A DNA stretch of 64,000 bases from Myrica gale (Eukaryota; Streptophyta; Magnoliopsida; Fagales; Myricaceae): the NCBI GenBank assembly GCA_963930655.1, contig OZ005607.1, positions 26,730,874 to 26,794,873 on the forward strand, read 5' to 3'. Under the pieces are notes generated by a model, which saw nothing but the letters and a program-made list of their open reading frames with translations, did no database searches and had not been told where the DNA came from. Below are positions 47,394 through 58,389 of the stretch, in pieces. Position numbers and translations under genes: made by a program. Numbering within the stretch: position 1 is the first letter of the stretch; every line of letters begins with the position of its first letter.

Positions 47394-50300
47394 TTATGGG
47401 CAAATTGGGCAGCAATATCCTGATCCGTCATAAGAGTATTGCTCAAAGTGTTTGGAATGTAAACCATGGGGAGCAACGGTACTGTAGAACTGCGAAGCTT
47501 CATCCTCGTATACTAACCGAGCCCTGCAATCTTTCACGTCCACACGCGGGTCTTCCAATTCCTCCAAAGATACGTCACTTGTTTCTTTAGTGGGGAAATA
47601 ATAACAACGAATTCCATGTTTAAATTTCATTAGAGGAACAACTGAAGCCCTACAGCTGCTACATCTATCCCAATTATTTGGGTGTTCCAGAAACCACCTG
47701 GCTGGTACAAAGGCCCAAAATTCAATCGGCCCAACATGAGGGACTTCAGGGGCCCACATGAATAAGGGTTCTGTTGGAATACCTCCATCCCTCTCAAAAA
47801 TACAAGCGAAAGCAACAAGAGGAACTTCCCGGTTTTTAAAATTCAGTCTATCCCAAGCATGCCCATGGAATTCAAAAACAAAAAACAAAGAGCATCCTTT
47901 CAATTTTCTATTATCCATGCTGAGTGTGAAGTCAACGATATCTACCACCTGCAAAATTAGAAGAAAAAAAGAAAAGAGATTTTGTTTTACAGTCGTTTAA
48001 GGAAATAACCTCTCGCATTAGCAATTGGAAAACCGTATTATGCAACTTTTGTATCTGTCAACCAGCAGGATAACTATAAGAGAGAGAGAGAGAGAGAGAG
48101 AGACATCTCACTTCCAACTGTCTCGTCGAGAGACTCTCTGCAGACCTCAGACGATCTTGAACTGTTACGGTGGAACAAGTAGTAGTTGTATTGTTGAACC
48201 ACTCAGGGATTCCATTAGTTGCCAACGAAGCGCCAGTCATTAGAAACTCAAATATATCTCTTCCCTGTGTCAAATTGATCTGCATCATTATGAAGAAATA
48301 ACCATTAGGACTCAGAAATTTAAAGAACTATATATATGAATGAATGAATGAATTTTGTTTCTGTCTAATTTCCAAGAGAAAAGACCATAGAGAGAGAGAG
48401 AGAGAGACCTTCACAAAGCGCAACCCTGTGAGATGTTTGCTCAGTCCAAAGTACAAGATATCGCCACCGTGTTCACTATCATAATTGATACACAACCCTT
48501 CTAGAAAGTTTCTTTTACAACCAATCACCTTGCTGTCATTAAAAATATTCCCGATAGTTGGAACACAATATTCTGGGTGTCTGCTTTTAAACCATAGATA
48601 TGATACGCGGAAGGTATGTGAGATTTCTTCCAACAACCTGCAACCTTCGAAAAACGATTCCCCCGATTTAGCTGGTAAATCATTACGTCCTGAAACCTCT
48701 ATGGTCTCAAAGAACTTCTTCGGAAGTAGACTGACTGAGGGAAATTTTGTTATAGCAGTATTATTTCCATCAAACGAGCTCAGAAATTCCAATCCACTCA
48801 GATCTGGAAATTCCTCAAGTCCTGAGCAACCTTTTAAACTCAAGTGTTTAAGGCCAGATAAACTACTTAATGGTGTAGACTCTTTTAGGGGAGTGTAATC
48901 CAACCGAAGCGTTTGCAAAGATGTCATGCCCACTATCTCAGGAAACTTTTCAAGTTTTGTACACTCACTAAGAGTAAAATCTTCAAGAGATTCCAAGCCA
49001 GTCATGTCTATTGGAAAGCTTTTAAGACTTCGGCAACCGGTTATATCCCATACTATTAGTCGTTTGAGAACTAAAATAGACGGATCGACCTGAGACAAAC
49101 TATAACAATATGAAAGATTGAGATATTGAAGATTTGAGATTCCGGTGAAGTCTGGATGGCTTTTAAGACTTGCGCAATCGCTTAGATTCAATACTTTAAG
49201 CCGTTTGAGAAATCCAATCGATTGATGGACTCGAGACAAACTAGCACAGCAGGAAAGATCCAGAAACTCGAGATTCAGAATTTCGGTGAAGTCCGGCGTC
49301 TTGATCAAACTTGAACACTCACCCAAGTCAAGTCGTTTCAAACTGCCAAACTCTGTAACCAAACCCCAAACCAATAAATAATTCAATAAAGCTACAAACT
49401 AAAGAACTTTTTCTTATTAAAAATACACAATTGCATAAAAAAGAAAATCTTACCTTTGTTCCCTTCCATAGCTCTTTGATGACCCTGCCATGTATACTGA
49501 GTTCAACGAGATGATTTGCTTGGAAATTAGTGGGCAAGGATTGTAAAGGATATGCATCCCATTTCAAGATGTGCAGTTCCTTAGTTGGTATGGATTCCAA
49601 AGGATGTTTGTGCCCTATCGTTGCGCATAACTTGTCCCATAAGTTTTCTACAATAATTATGTTGTTGAGCTTTAGAATTCTCAAATTTTTCATCTCTGTG
49701 AATCCTGCAATACTCAATCGTTCCTTTTTATCTAGAGGCAACTCTAGGACTATGCCTTCAACCACATTTGTTCCCTGCTAATCAAGAACAAAAGATCAAT
49801 TGTATTATAAAAATAGTTGATAAATGCTTAATTTCAAGAATTGGTTTAAAAAATACATGCTCTATATATATCATTGTTTGGACGAATCGACTTACAGTAT
49901 TATTCTTCAACACATGAAGGACATCATCATAATGCCACAATCTACTGCGCTGACCAGGCTCAATGAGAGATTCACGCCGAACTATTTCTTTACCCATTTC
50001 TTGTAACAAATTATGCATTGTCAATCTTCCAAAACTTCTAGTTATAAAAGATTTATCCATCAGAACGTCAATATTGATGCCTGGATAGTAGCCAAAGCTT
50101 TCTAATATCTCCATTAGCACATTATCCAAGACCTCACCGTGAAAGAAACATGCAATGTCTAAGAATAATTTTTCTGCAAATCTTCTAGTCCATCATAACC
50201 TATTTCAAGTACCTTCAAGATTTCTTTCATAGGATTTGCTTTCAGTTGATCCAAGGCACTTTTCCAAGCATATGTTGTTCTACCAAACAAGGAAGAACCT

Positions 50301-51886
50301 AAAACTTTAAGAGCTAAAGGAAGACCTTGAGCATACTTTATAAATCAGTCAGACAAATCCATATATTCTTCATCAGGATGAAGTTTATTGAAGGTTGACA
50401 AACTAAAGAGCTTCAAAGCTTCATCATTGTTTAGCACTTCAATCTCATGGAGATGATCCACATGTTTTATCAATAAATGACTATTTTTGCTTGTCACAAT
50501 TATCCTACTCCCTGGACCAAACCAATCGTGGCTTCCTGCCAATGCCTCTAACTGTGTTTCTGTATCCACATCATCAAGAACAATAAGAATATTTCTATTA
50601 TGCATTCTAGTACCTATCACATGGATTCCCCTGCGAATGTCCCCTATATGTATTTCTTTCGCCATGAGGATTTCAGAAATAAGTTGGTTTTGTAAAGAGA
50701 CTAGACCATGTTTTTCCGTTTTATCTCTTACCGAACTAATAAAGCTGCTAGCGTCAAATTGATAAGAAACTTTGTCATAAATCACTTCTGCCAGAGTTGT
50801 CTTACCAATGCCACCCATCCCATAAATCCCTACAAAGCGAACATCATCTAATCCCATGCAGAGTAAGTTCATCATTTTCTCTACAGAGGTGTCTATTCCG
50901 ACCAGGTTCCTGTAGAGACGTGAGAATCTACTATTCAATTGACTGAATATACTTGCAGTTATTTCTTCAACCACGGTTGATTCATACCTATAAGAAAACA
51001 TGATTTGGATGAGATTGTGGCTAGTAAAAAAAATTCTTTGAGGAAAGCAAAAAAGAAAGAAGGAATAAATTATGAACAAACGAGACAAAGTAAAAAGAAA
51101 AAGAAAAAAAGAATCAAGAAAATGAAGGAAGGAAAAAAGAAGTTGTTTCCTTCAGGTAGCACTTGAGTTTCTGACTACGCAAAGGTTCTTCAACCAAAGT
51201 CAAAACAAGCTGTTAATTCAATTTCTACGGTAAAGTTCAAATTATTCGTGATTTTAACCAATGGGAAAGTTGGCCATGTTTTATTGCAGCAAATTATGAC
51301 AATAATAACAAATTCTACAAAAAAAATTTATAGTTTTCAACTTCTCTATGTTCCCACAAAAAGAAGGAGAAACTAATCTTTACCTCTCTTGTAAATGCCA
51401 TCCACAGATATATCCCACTTGTTTCAAAGAAGCTTTCCACAGTTGTATCATCTCCATGTCAATCCGCGGGTCATGTTCGTGCTTAGCAAAAGCTTCTGCA
51501 AAAGTACGCTTCTTATTTCGTACATCATGGGGCTCCACGTGGTAGAAAACCGGCAAAATTGTTAACCCTGTCTTTCTCTCACATTTGATGATCTCTGTAA
51601 ATTCAATCAAGCACCACTTGGAGGAGGCATAGTTTGGTGAGATAACGACGACTGCATACATGGATTCTTGTATTGCTTTCAAGAGCTCTTCAGAAAAATA
51701 TTCTCCTCGCGAGAGCTTTTCATCATCCCTGAAGGTAAGAATGCCTTTTCGTGTCAAAGCAGCATATAAATGGTCCGTAAAACCTTTGCGTGTATCTTGA
51801 CCACAGAAATTGAGGAAGACGTCGTATTTCCATCTAGAGGCTGAAGAAGAAGATGAAGAAGCTGGTTGAGTGCTGGAGGATGCCAT
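47394..51886 (-). pseudogene. TNL-f: full-length TIR-NB-ARC-LRR-C-JID gene with disabling lesions
   Basis: All six expected exons are present: TIR 51886-51384, NB-ARC 50987-49895, LRR linker 49774-49454, LRR 49352-48409, post-LRR 48279-48112 and C-JID 47948-47394. TIR residues include KYDVFLNFCGQDTRKGF and SSKWCLIEF, whose Glu95 is the expected NADase catalytic residue. NB-ARC has GMGGIGKTT and ILIVLDDVD; the MHD motif reads MHN. Two lesions break NB-ARC: an in-frame TGA at 50345-50347, where a paralogue has Gly, and a 1-bp deletion near 50167. A third 1-bp deletion at the start of the LRR exon could be rescued by the second AG of a CAGAG acceptor. Intact, it would be a cytosolic or nuclear immune receptor. 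Confidence 0.9.
48073..48102. repeat. (AG)n microsatellite in a TNL-f intron
   Basis: A perfect AG run lies next to the 48112 donor. Another lies at 48390-48406. Confidence 0.75.
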
Positions 51887-52280
51887 GGGAGAGATACAAG
51901 CTCGTTTAAAGCGAGGCTAATTTGTAGACTGAATTAGAGAATGCGAGGGTCTGAGTGAAGTGAGGGAGAGAGGGAAGCTGCTGCACTGTCGGTGAAATGA
52001 GCTTGTGGCCAGTTGCCACAGTACTTCTCTATCTAAAATAGTTGTCAAAGAGACGCGTCTTCAAGAAATCGGAGTCTTTGAGGGCAAAAAACGCGTTCCG
52101 AGCCTTTTTTTTACCATTAAACGATTGCCGTTTTTGAGCCAAACAAAAATATAAAAGTCCTTTTTTGACCGATCGAGGCATCGAGCTGGTGTCCAAACTC
52201 CAAACCCATTTTACTTTCGACTGGGTCCCATTTTGCGTGTATTTTATGTTAGATCACATTTTTCATTCTCCTCAAGTTCT
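51887..52280 (-). promoter_or_regulatory. TNL-f 5' flank with paired ACGCGT
   Basis: ACGCGT lies at 52053-52058 and 52091-52096, 167 and 205 bp upstream of the ATG. The flank is homologous to 29.15-29.37 kb and 40.75-41.69 kb. The promoter role is inferred from position and conservation. Confidence 0.45.
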
Positions 52281-54170
52281 CTGTTCCATAACGTACAACA
52301 TTTAAAAACTACTTAATTTGTAATACAAGCAAGCAATATAAAAAAGAAATTTATTAGTTCATGAATGATCCGTAATTTTTGTGAACTAAATTGCCAGTAT
52401 TGTGAACTAAATTGTCAATATCTTTTTCTTTCTCAAACAATTTTCTCCCATTAATTTATTAGTTCATGTTTCGCATCTAGTGTTGCTCTACATGGTTTGG
52501 TATTAAAGTATTATCTAGTTATTCTTGGGCCTTTTTCTTCTTTAATAAACTAAAGTAATATCATGGGTGTATTTGAATGTTAAAATTTTAAAGTTAATTA
52601 AAAAAATTACAAAATAATTTCTCTCTCTTCATCAAATTATTCTTTTTTATTATAATATTCATTTAAATCTTCTCTCTTTACTTTTTCATCAACCCTCCCA
52701 AAATTTTGACACTCAATAACCATAAGTTGAAAGTATAATATTGCCTAATATTCATTTTTTACATTTGGATAAATTTCACAGAAAATCTTCAAACATATTC
52801 ATGAAGCTGGACATGCTTAGAAGAAATAAAGAAATAAAGTTGACGGTACCAAAAGGTGAAGGCCCGAAAAGCTAAGGTCTATTCTTGTGGTTTTTGTGTG
52901 TCAAAATTAAAATTTGATCGCTTCAGAATTCTTGATTTAATTAAAAAATAATTCGTATATATATATATATATATATTTTTTTTTTTTTGATCTAGAATAT
53001 TCCTTAGTTTCGATCAGCTAGTTTTGTTTGCATTTAAGTTTACTACTTAAAGGCTAATTGCTGAATTCATTCTGTATTTTACGCAGTGGCAGTCGGCCTA
53101 CAATTTCTTTCGATGGTGGATCCCCGGCCCCTACCTGTTCATTCCTCAAGAAGCATTTTAGTATGAGCTTGTCCAACGTAGGAACGATCAACCACAAGTT
53201 TAATATTCTGGCATATTTGCTTTCCCGACATTGGTTCTTCTTTTGTATTAATTTCTCACGTCCTTCTTGCTACCCCATGAGCTGGTCAGCTGGTCAGAAA
53301 ACGCTGAAGTCCTCATCAGAAATCAGAATAGATGCCAGGGGGTCCAGTCCAATGCCCACGCGGCCCACCTCAGAAGGAATCGTCCCAGTTGAAGCTAGAG
53401 AGACGCGTCTGGTGCTAATCTTTCCGGTACTAGGTTGACTGCTTGCCTTTGAAAGTCTTCCGATGTCGGCCTCCGCGAAAAGATAAAAGAAAGAGTGAGT
53501 TCGGCACAAATACCAACCTAAAAAAACGTGTAAAAGTGACGAATTTAAATGTAGGAAAAACTTTTCGGTTTTGTAATAATCCTGTTGTAAAAATCTGTTT
53601 ACAACTTACAAGGAAAGAAAAGAATTTAGTACAGGGCCATCTCTCTAATTACCCATTTAAGTCAGTTTGAAAAGTCCATCGATCACGATTATGTTTCTTT
53701 CCCTCTAATTTCCTCCTGTCAAATATATTGTGAACACACAGTAGATCATGATTGGATTTACGTACATAGCAAACTAACTATATCCGTCTCTTACATGATC
53801 ATGCTTATAGTAGAGGCCAGACCCATCGAACACAACTAGTTATCTTCACCTTGAGCTGAGCTGATTTTTGTTAACTTCAGTTCTGTTTCTGGAAAAACGC
53901 TTTTGAGCTATTGCTTGCTTCTGTTTCTCAAACGTGCGTCTAGCTTAATCTGCAAGCAAGCTCAATGTTCCAATAACCATCAGTGAAAATCGCATATTCT
54001 ATTCCCATTTCGATTCTTTTTTTAAATCTTCATTATTTTGAAAATGCGCGTATGCTATTCCCATTTCGATCCTTTTTCTGTACACCTTCCGTTCTTAAAG
54101 CTATTTCCATTTCATTTGAGGAAGAAAAGGAGATTCGGATTTCACAAAACCAAAAGTTGACGGGGTAGAT
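52281..54170. other. Intergenic, mostly unrecognised
   Basis: A possible Tourist-like MITE relic at about 52565-52725 has GTTAAAATTTTAAAG and an inverted CAAAATTTTGACA. A (TA)n then T-run lies at 52956-52988. A 126-codon frame at 53058-53438 (+) has no domain I recognise. Confidence 0.4.
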
Positions 54171-54206
54171 ATATATAGATCAGGTAGAGAGAGAGATCCT
54201 TGTACA

Positions 54207-55043
54207 ATGGCGGACCTGGAGGACATCAAGCCCCTGAGGGATTTATCGGAGGCTTTCAAGGAGCTCGCCGCCACTGTTGATTCCCCAACTGCAGACTTGG
54301 AGCTCGCGCAATTCGCCCGCGCGTCCTCTCTCATCTTGCCTCTCATTCGCAGCTTGGGCATCGCCTTCAAGTTCGCTGAGATGGCCTACGCCGGCACGGT
54401 AAACCTTGCCCATCTTGGCTAGTAATGGCATGAGAAAGAAACAAGTACTGCCATGTCAAAGACAGTAGTGGAGTCAAAATGACGAGGATTTCCTTTTGTT
54501 TGTTCATTATTTGTGACTCAAAATGACAAGAACGTCTGCTATTAATGGCAACTAGTGGAGTCAAAATGACCCCTCGAGTTTTTTCTCTGTCATGCATCTT
54601 GGCAATCAAATGAAGTCCAGCCACCCTTACTTGTGAAAAGTAATCAGTACTGGGCTTTTTTTTTTTATTGCAGATTATCGATATGCAAATGGAAACAAAA
54701 GTGAAATGTTTACTGTCATTCGTATTTTTCTGAATGTTCTCGACGACCCAGAATGTCAATTACAGTGCTGTGTTCATGCCATTTGAATCTGATATTATTT
54801 GATATTAACTTGTGTGCATCACTTTGATTCTTTTGGTATTAATTGATTTGCTGCTTGATGAATAACGCAGGTCAATGATCTTACAAAGGCGTCAGAGTCT
54901 ATTGGGACCTTGCAGGCTTTGGTTGACGGAGACATAGAAGCGAACACTGCAAGGAAAGATACTAGTAATACCAAGAACCTCTTGAGAGTGAAACGCACAC
55001 TTGAGGTGACCAGGGCAATGTTTGAGCACACAATAGCTGCAGA
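54207..55043 (+). pseudogene. ACD11 partial copy: exons 1 and 2 only
   Basis: Exon 1 (54207-54398) and exon 2 (54871-55043) have the same phases as the intact gene, and exon 2 has exactly the same length (173 nt). Together they cover about 121 residues, starting MADLEDIKPLRDLSEAFKE. Exons 3 and 4, which carry the His and C-terminal helices of the GLTP fold, are not found in the following 0.7 kb, so it is truncated. The head-group Asp and Lys of the intact copy (D62, K66) are Ala and Thr here, while the LLRVKR arginine is kept. The copy is inverted relative to the intact gene. A TATATATAG box lies about 35 bp upstream of the ATG. Confidence 0.85.
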
Positions 55044-55769
55044 GTATGTATATGATCACTAGCTTCTTTCTTTAGCTTTTTGCACTGTTCAAGTAACTCA
55101 TCGAACGGCATATGATAGTGTTGTGTCACCAGAAAATTCTTATTTCTTTTGTGTGGTTAGAAGCATGTGTTGAATTTATTACGGGAAGATATCACTAAAG
55201 TGATGTAGTGAAATTGGAATCGTCAAAAAGAGAGATTTAGCTTATATATTGATGGAAGAGCTGGAAAAGAAGCCAAGTGACAAAATCCACATAGTGCAGA
55301 AGATGCTGTGCATTTAGCGATCAAACTTTCTTCATTTGGATAAGGATCAATAATTCTTTGGGTCTGTCTTGATTAATCATGCCCAATATCACGAGACCAT
55401 TTTATACATTGAACTCGAATGAATTATTATGTAAGAATTCAACCTCCCCAAAGCGCAAAAAATAAAAGAACAAATATATTTTTCATTCCTGAACTATGGG
55501 GAAATTGATAATTTACACCTAAATTGCCCATTTTGAGACATTTTACTCTCAAGTTACCAATTATTGATACTTTGCAGCTTCTAATTTGATTTGAACAGAA
55601 AATTAGGGAGAAAACAAACCATAAGTATTATATGCGTTGTAGCTACACTTTTTAGATCACTTAGAAGTTACAAAATTAAACTTTGGATTATGAGAAAAAA
55701 CCAATTTTGTGTTTATTTTAATGAAAATTATTATATGAAACTGTAAAGTATTGGTAATTGATTACTTGG
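55044..55769. other. Spacer with a partial MITE arm
   Basis: The region 55480-55610 resembles the arm of the inverted-repeat MITE at 42.63 kb. No gene is seen. Confidence 0.4.
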
Positions 55770-56156
55770 ACAAGTTCGATCAAACACCATTTAGAAGAAG
55801 CATAGTTTTGCGAGACAATCACAATTGCATATATGGATTCTTTTATTGCTTTTAAGAGCCCTGGACCAATGCATTTTCCCCTCTGGAGGTTTTCGTCGTC
55901 CCTAAAGGCTAAAGGTGAGGATGCCTTTTCGTTGCAAAGCAGCATACAGATGGTCAGTGAAACCCTTGCGGGTGTCTTCGCCATGGAAACTAAGAAACAC
56001 TTCGTGTTGCCATCTAGTTGTTGAAGAGAACGAAGATGACAAAGTCTTTTTTCTTTTTTTCCCCTCTTTTGAAGAAGATGGACAGGCAATTCGTCTTCCT
56101 TTTCCCCCTTTTTCAAAAGAAGATGAAGAGGCACCTTCAGTTTTCGCGGAGTCCAT
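55770..56156 (-). pseudogene. TNL-g: isolated TIR exon, frameshifted and truncated
   Basis: The frame opens at ATG 56156 with a Ser/Lys-rich leader, followed by a TIR start HEVFLSFHGEDTRKGF and LYAALQRKGILTF. A 7-bp tandem duplication (CCTTTAG twice, near 55900) shifts the frame. The shifted frame continues with FRDDENLQRGK and SSKWCLIEL, keeping the catalytic-position Glu, and stops matching TIR at about 55770. No NB-ARC exon follows. Its leader and 5' flank match those left in TNL-b. Confidence 0.8.
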
Positions 56157-56450
56157 GGGAGACCTACAAGCCAGATTAAGGTAAGTATTGTTTGCAGTCT
56201 TGAAGAATGGAAAGAAGCGAAGAACACCGAAAGGGGTTAGTTATACAAATATGCAAGCGATTCCCCAGGCTTAATTTCCGCGTAGTGGAAGGTGGTGGGA
56301 AACGAGCAGCTTCCAGGTGGCCGGTTGGAAGCATCAACCATGGATCAGGGGTCTTTTCTGAAATGGATGGTGTTTGTCTCAGATTCACAGCTGCTATAGC
56401 CCTTTTCCATCAGCATCTGGTGCTAAAACTTTATGCTTTGGTTATTTGAA
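56157..56450 (-). promoter_or_regulatory. TNL-g 5' flank, counterpart of 9100-9366
   Basis: It shares GTTAGTTATACAAATATGCA and the CTTCCAGGTGGCCGG block with TNL-b. No clear core promoter element is visible. Confidence 0.45.
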
Positions 56451-56570
56451 CAGGGGCCTAGTCTGATAATCCAACTGTTTGTTCGGAGAAGAAAAAAGAA
56501 ACAAAAAGATGGCATTTTCTTTTAATTTAGCTTTCGGCTTGGCATTTTCTCAATTAAAAAAATCTTGTTT

Positions 56571-57026
56571 GGGGTAAACTCATAGTTAGCCCCTTATGTT
56601 TGGGCAAAAATCATAGTTAGCTCCATATTTTTGAATCCAACAATTTGATACCCATAACTTTCACAACCTATCAAACTTAGCCCCCCGTCTAAATCAGGTG
56701 TTAAGTCCGACGGAAATTCATGCAAAATGACCGAAATGCCCCTCCAAAGCTAAAATTTAGAATAAAATAAAATTTAAATTTAAGAAATAAATTAAAATAA
56801 ATATATTATTGAAATAGAGTTTCAATATAGTTTTATTTAAAAAATATTAATTTTTGAAAAATATCATTTTTTATTTTTTATGATTTTTTTATTTTTTTAG
56901 TAATTTAGACGAGGGGCGAATATTGATAGGTTTTGAAAGTTATGGGTATCAAATTGTTGGATTCAAAAATATGGGGCTAACTATGATTTTTGCCCAAACA
57001 TAGGGGGCTAACTATGAGTTTACCCC
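56571..57026. mobile_element. Mutator-type MITE, 456 bp
   Basis: The terminal inverted repeats are about 135 bp (from 56571 and up to 57026), starting GGGGTAAACTCATAGTTAGC. A perfect 9-bp target duplication ATCTTGTTT lies at 56562-56570 and 57027-57035. The interior is AT-rich without coding potential. Confidence 0.9.
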
Positions 57027-57890
57027 ATCTTGTTTAGACCTGTGAACACCGAGGGTGAATAAGTGTTTTTTTCTCTATTTAAAAATTTTAATAATAGAAT
57101 AAGTCCTAAAATCGTCTTATCTAGATCTGAATTAATATTAAATCAATCAACAAAATATGCAGCAAAATATTAAAGCAAAAGGATAATCATAGTGTGCCCC
57201 GTAAGTATGAATAAAAATTAAATTTGTCCCACAACTATTAAAAAGGCGATTTAAGACCCTTAACTTTTAAAAATCATCAATTCACTCCCTTCATCTAGAT
57301 AATTATATATATCTAATTAATATATATCAGTGATGGGTAGGACAGTGAGATTTTAGTAGTTAGAAATAAATCACAAAAATGCAGAGTTGATCATTCAGCT
57401 TTTTAGAAGAGTAGCATAAGTTTTTTCAAATTTTTTTTGTTGTCCGGGAAAGATGCAGGTAGCAAAGTTTTTTCAATTTTTTTTTGTCCGGGAAAGAAGC
57501 AGTTAGCTGTTTGGTGATTGTCAGTTTGGACTTTGGAGCATATGACTCTGAGGCATTGAAAATTTGAAAGTTTCTGTGGGGACTTTATCAAAGACCGGTT
57601 TTGAATCTTTTTATCTTGTTTTTCATCCTTTACTTGTTTCTCATCTTTTGAAATTTGAAAGTTGCATTTGAACAGATTGTTTGGTTGTCTTTTTTTCTTT
57701 CTTTCTTGATTTTGGTAATGGTATATGATCCAGGAATACTAATAAAAAGAATAAATGCTAGTTTTTTTTTTCTGGGAATATGATAACCATTTGAAGTATG
57801 AAGGCAATTTCTCTTATTCAGAAATCCAAAAAGCAGAAGCTGAACGAAGAACCTGACATGGATGGAAACACCAAATGCTTCATTTAAAAG
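57027..57890. other. Spacer with a MITE arm and a short tandem repeat
   Basis: The region 57180-57310 resembles the inverted-repeat MITE arms. A two-copy repeat (TTTTTTCAA, then TGTCCGGGAAAGA) lies at 57415-57500. No gene is seen. Confidence 0.4.
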
Positions 57891-58389
57891 AGTTTACTCT
57901 CTCTTATCGTCTTCGATGCGATGCATCGTGTCGGTTTATGGGTTTCTGCTGCGGTGAAAAAAAGGGTTCAAGAGTTGAAGCTTCGATTTTACGAACTCGA
58001 AGGGATACTTTCATTGCCTCGTTCCTTATTTTCTTGTGAGACACTAGTAGACTTAACTCTCCATTTTCCTTATCTCGGGAAACTTCCCCATACAATTTGT
58101 TTCTCGAATCTAAAGATGTTGAATATCGGATCAGTTACATTTTATGATGAGTACTCTACCCAAAGGCTCTTTTCTGGTCTTCCAGTCCTTGAGAAATTGA
58201 CCTTAGAACATTGCAGTTGGTGTATCAAGAATTTTAGTATCTATTCTCCAACCTTAGTTCTCTGAAAATAATGGACAATAATGGGCGAGACTCGACTTAT
58301 TCGGGGAATTGTGAGGTTATGATTTTTGGGGATAATCTCAAAGTATTTGAGTTTCGGGGTGAATTCATTGAGTATGTCCTTCACAAGGC

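Noticed and set aside
53058..53438. 126-codon plus-strand frame
   Set aside because: No domain recognised in any frame, no splice context, and a large part is open on both strands.
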